This document shows positions 46,804-49,212 of a stretch of 49,212 bases of DNA, in pieces (position 1 is the stretch's first letter; each line of letters begins with the position of its first letter). The notes below the pieces were generated by a model. The model made no database searches. It saw nothing but the letters and a program-made list of their open reading frames with translations, and was not told the origin of the DNA. The position numbers were made by a program, and so were the translations under genes. Source of the stretch: DASVHS01 sp038244815. Its GTDB lineage: Bacteria; Acidobacteriota; Thermoanaerobaculia; Gp7-AA8. The stretch covers positions 1 through 49,212 of the forward strand of contig JBBRTB010000029.1 of assembly GCA_038244815.1 (NCBI GenBank), written 5' to 3'.

Positions 46804-48366
46804 CTAAAACGCCTGGCCGCTCGAGAACGAAATCAGAAACCCCTTCTTTCCGCGTGCGTCCCGATTGAACGCGTACGCCAGATCGAGACGAAGCAGATTC
46901 CTGGGCGTGCGGGGCAGGCCGATGCGGATCCCGACGCCGGCATCGGCCTTGAGCCGCATCAGGCGTGACCATCCGCCGCTCGTGGCGTTGCCGGCGTCGA
47001 TGAAGGCGACCACGCCCGGCGAGTAGAGCTGCAGCAGCTCGCGTCCCAGGTAGAAGCGCTGCTCGGCGTTGAGGATGAGGGAGCGCGAACCGGCGAACGA
47101 ATGCGCGCGATAGCCGCGCAGGCCGGTCAGGCCGTCGGCGAAAAACTGACCTTCGCGATCGTGCCGCCAGGCGTTGCTGAAGACGATCCGTCCCACGAGC
47201 GTCGATGGATGCTCGTCGCCCATTCGCTTCACGGCGTACAGCGTGCCGCCGGCGACCGCGTTCCGGACGCCGCCGTCGAAGCGGCTTTCGGCCGACGCGC
47301 TTTGCAGGAGGAACGAGCGCTCCGATCCGATCCCGTCCGCAAACGTGACGCAGCCGTACGCGCTGTTGACCGGAGCGCCGGCGAAGCGCGGCGACACCGC
47401 CCCCTCCACCGAGACCTGACGGCCGAGGTTGAAGTCTTCGAAGCGGATGTCCTTGTTGACGAAGTTCGCTTTCACGAAGTCGTTTTGGGCGTGCTCGAAA
47501 CGCACGAAGAGATACCGGTAGTCGCGGTCGGACGGCGGTGCGAAAGCATCGATCTGCCTGAAGCGATCGCGGGCGACGCGGAGTCCGCCGGTGATGCGAT
47601 TCGCCGTCGTGTCGGATGGATCGAGAGCCCATCCCCAGCTGGCGACGGCGCGCCGCATCTGATGCGAGAACCGCGCGGTGGTGATGCCCTGGGAGTAGAG
47701 CTTGTCGTCGCGCTGAAAGGCGATGAGACTGAACTCGGTCGACCACGGCGTCGAGAACGAGAAAAACGGACGCTTCAGTACCAGGCGCTGGTCGCTCCCG
47801 TCGGAGGTTCGGCCGTAGGCGGCCAGCCCGTTCCAGTAGCCGTTGAACACCATCGGGTCGTGGTACTGCACGCCGACGCGCGTCCGGTCGAGGTCCTTCT
47901 TCCAGCTCACCTCGGCTTCTTTGCCGAGGCCGAAGAGGTTGTTCTCGCTGATGCTGGCGCCGTAGTTACCGGCGCCGCCCTTGTTTCCAGCTTGCGTCTC
48001 CGGCGCGATCGACCATGCGTCCTGCGTCGTCACGATCACGTCGACCACTCCGTCGTGCGGCGGCAGCGCGATGACCGTCGCCGCCTTGAGGTACTGCTGG
48101 GCGCGAAGATTCCTCTCCGTCTCCTTCAGGCGCTCCGGCCGGTACACATCACCCTCGGAGAACAGGAGGAACCTGCGCACGACCGAGGCGTGCGTCTCGA
48201 CGTGCAGACGGTCGGCGGTGCGATAGAAGAACCCGCGCCGCGCCTCCTGCTGCGAGTAGACGTCGACCGCGTCGATCGTGATTTTTCCGATATGGAGTGG
48301 GGGGCCTTCCTGCGCGCCGGCGGCGGCTGCGATGATCAGCAGAAGAAGGCGGCCGAGGATTTTCAC
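46804..48366 (-). CDS. Omp85-type outer membrane beta-barrel protein with POTRA domain
   Basis: A 520-residue protein with a signal peptide (about 1-18). Residues about 25-115 form a POTRA-like domain (VETHASVVRRFLLFSEGDVYRPERLKETERNLRAQQYLK matches the BamA/TamA/FhaC pattern). The rest is a predicted barrel with alternating aromatic strands, the Omp85 lid-like 'GLTGLRGYRAHSFAGSRSLILNAEQRFYLG', and a C-terminal Phe for barrel insertion. A single POTRA is fewer than in BamA (five), so it is more like a two-partner or accessory Omp85. It supports a Gram-negative envelope. Confidence 0.9.
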   Translation of the reverse strand: MKILGRLLLLIIAAAAGAQEGPPLHIGKITIDAVDVYSQQEARRGFFYRTADRLHVETHASVVRRFLLFSEGDVYRPERLKETERNLRAQQYLKAATVIALPPHDGVVDVIVTTQDAWSIAPETQAGNKGGAGNYGASISENNLFGLGKEAEVSWKKDLDRTRVGVQYHDPMVFNGYWNGLAAYGRTSDGSDQRLVLKRPFFSFSTPWSTEFSLIAFQRDDKLYSQGITTARFSHQMRRAVASWGWALDPSDTTANRITGGLRVARDRFRQIDAFAPPSDRDYRYLFVRFEHAQNDFVKANFVNKDIRFEDFNLGRQVSVEGAVSPRFAGAPVNSAYGCVTFADGIGSERSFLLQSASAESRFDGGVRNAVAGGTLYAVKRMGDEHPSTLVGRIVFSNAWRHDREGQFFADGLTGLRGYRAHSFAGSRSLILNAEQRFYLGRELLQLYSPGVVAFIDAGNATSGGWSRLMRLKADAGVGIRIGLPRTPRNLLRLDLAYAFNRDARGKKGFLISFSSGQAF

Positions 48367-48428
48367 GAAGTGAGATCAGAGTAGCAAATTTCTTTGTTAT
48401 TCTTCGGGAAAGCCACAGGAGGTCCTTC

Positions 48429-49022
48429 GTGGACGGTCATCGCGGCGGTTGGATTGAAATCATCGCCGGAGGCATGTTCTCCGGAAAATCGGAAGAGTTG
48501 ATCCGGCGCCTGCGCCGGGCGGTGATCGCGCGCCAGCGCGTGCAGGTGTTCAAGCCGGTCATCGACGACCGCTTCGCCACCGACGAGGTGGTCTCGCGTG
48601 ACGACCGCCGGCTGAAAGCGGTCGCGGTCGTCACGAGCGCCGAACTGCTCGCGCGCGTGGAGATCGGCGTGCAGGTGGTCGGTATCGACGAGGTGCAGTT
48701 CTTCGATCCTGGAATCGTCGACGTCTGCATGCAGCTCGCGGACGCGGGCATCCGCGTGATCGCCGCGGGCCTCGATCAGGACTTCCAGCGCAGGCCGTTC
48801 GGGCCCATGCCAGGGCTCCTGGCCGTGGCCGAGGAAGTGTCGAAGATGCATGCCGTGTGCGTGCGCTGCCGGAGCGCGGCGCATTACTCGCAGCGCGTGT
48901 CAGGCGGCGACGCTCAGGTGGAGGTCGGCGACTCGTCGTACGAAGCGCGTTGCCGCGCCTGCTTCGAGGAGTACAAGGCCGAGGCGCAGGAGCCGGCGGC
49001 GGTACAGCTGACGATCTCGTAG
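48429..49022 (+). CDS. tdk: Thymidine kinase
   Basis: 197 residues from GTG 48429 with AGGAGG at 48417-48422. Type II thymidine kinase: P-loop GGMFSGKSEE (14-23), catalytic Glu in IDEVQFFD (about 79-86), 'AAGLDQDFQRRPFGPM' lasso region and zinc-type cysteine pairs (CVRC ... CRAC) near 140 and 178. It phosphorylates thymidine with ATP for nucleotide salvage. The C-terminus is slightly long (AEAQEPAAVQLTIS), and the TAG stop is formed at the first word of a heptad repeat. Confidence 0.95.
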   Translation: MDGHRGGWIEIIAGGMFSGKSEELIRRLRRAVIARQRVQVFKPVIDDRFATDEVVSRDDRRLKAVAVVTSAELLARVEIGVQVVGIDEVQFFDPGIVDVCMQLADAGIRVIAAGLDQDFQRRPFGPMPGLLAVAEEVSKMHAVCVRCRSAAHYSQRVSGGDAQVEVGDSSYEARCRACFEEYKAEAQEPAAVQLTIS

Positions 49023-49074
49023 GTCGTAGGTCGTAGGTCGTGGGTCGTGGGTCGTGGGGGCGGCGAGGCAGCCC
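49018..49074. repeat. Heptad-word repeat, copy 3 (right arm missing)
   Basis: Words GTCGTAG x3 then GTCGTGG x3 lead into the core GGGGGCGGC...AGGCAGCCC (49056-49073), as at 1309 and 16261. The right arm is absent; a GTCATTCCGAG repeat begins at the next base. The first word provides the tdk stop codon. Confidence 0.85.
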
Positions 49075-49120
49075 GTCATTCCGAGCGGTGTAACGCGCAA
49101 GCGCGTTGTCGAGGGGATGA
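49074..49120. repeat. GTCATTCCGAG repeat, variant unit abutting copy 3
   Basis: GTCATTCCGAGCGG followed by a small hairpin (ACGCGCAAGCGCGT) and GAGGGGAT. A diverged version of the unit at 22462. The remaining bases to the window end (49121-49212) show no gene or repeat I can support. Confidence 0.65.
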
Positions 49121-49212
49121 ACGGATATCCTGCGGAGCGCGGTTCCGCAGACGAGGCCGTTGACGCAATGGTGCGCAGTACTGAGCCCGATTCCGAGCGT
49201 GGTCCCGGAAGA

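Overview
This is GC-rich bacterial chromosomal DNA with third codon positions mostly G or C. It carries about 40 genes on both strands and has no rRNA, tRNA, prophage or CRISPR. The gene content suggests an Acidobacteriota-like Gram-negative: an Omp85-type outer membrane protein, many secreted or lipid-anchored enzymes, a PASTA-less Ser/Thr kinase fused to a TolB/WD40-like propeller, a secreted PIG-L deacetylase, an S9 peptidase and DinB-fold proteins. That placement is an inference from protein style; no marker gene is present to prove it.

Layout. 1-6.4 kb: a truncated polytopic membrane protein, a TPR lipoprotein, a large GT-C-like membrane protein (minus strand) and a secreted DUF2911 protein. 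6.4-14.1 kb: a PIG-L deacetylase, a MITE-like inverted repeat, then a tightly overlapping run TM2 - DUF2752 - HI0933/BaiN flavoprotein - CHASE hybrid histidine kinase, followed by a MarR regulator and YceI with a palindromic operator. 14.2-24 kb: a zinc metallopeptidase, HrpB helicase, an alkaline-phosphatase-superfamily/TPR lipoprotein, DinB, macrodomain-TrmO, a periplasmic beta-carbonic anhydrase and a secreted protein. 24-30 kb: a metallo-beta-lactamase-fold protein fused to a gene relic, a NUDIX protein, and an amino-acid ABC importer (binding protein fused to permease, plus ATPase) overlapping an S9 peptidase. 30-38 kb: a TauE-like exporter, the kinase-propeller, a family-39-type glycosyltransferase, asparagine synthase, a second DinB and a single-span protein. 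38-49 kb: OsmC, an XPD-type iron-sulphur helicase with a RecB/Cas4-like nuclease domain, a large protein with a diverged class III nucleotide-cyclase domain, an operon of a DnaC-like ATPase, a membrane protein and an aminotransferase, an Omp85-type protein and thymidine kinase.

The most unusual feature is the repeat landscape. Short arrays with an exact 7-bp (sometimes 8-bp) period but different 'words' sit between genes and also inside genes. In one place the 7-bp phase continues across a change of word. A second family (GTCATTCCGAG...GAGGAATC) and a third (a GCCGGCTGAAGCCGGC hairpin) are also present between genes and inside reading frames. Repeats encode in-frame peptides in HrpB, the metallopeptidase, the XPD-type helicase, the kinase and the ABC transporter, and they supply the stop codons of several genes.

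Physiologically the window looks like housekeeping plus envelope and peptide-scavenging functions. The pair at 38.9-43.7 kb (cyclase-like protein and nuclease-helicase) is the least explained gene set.
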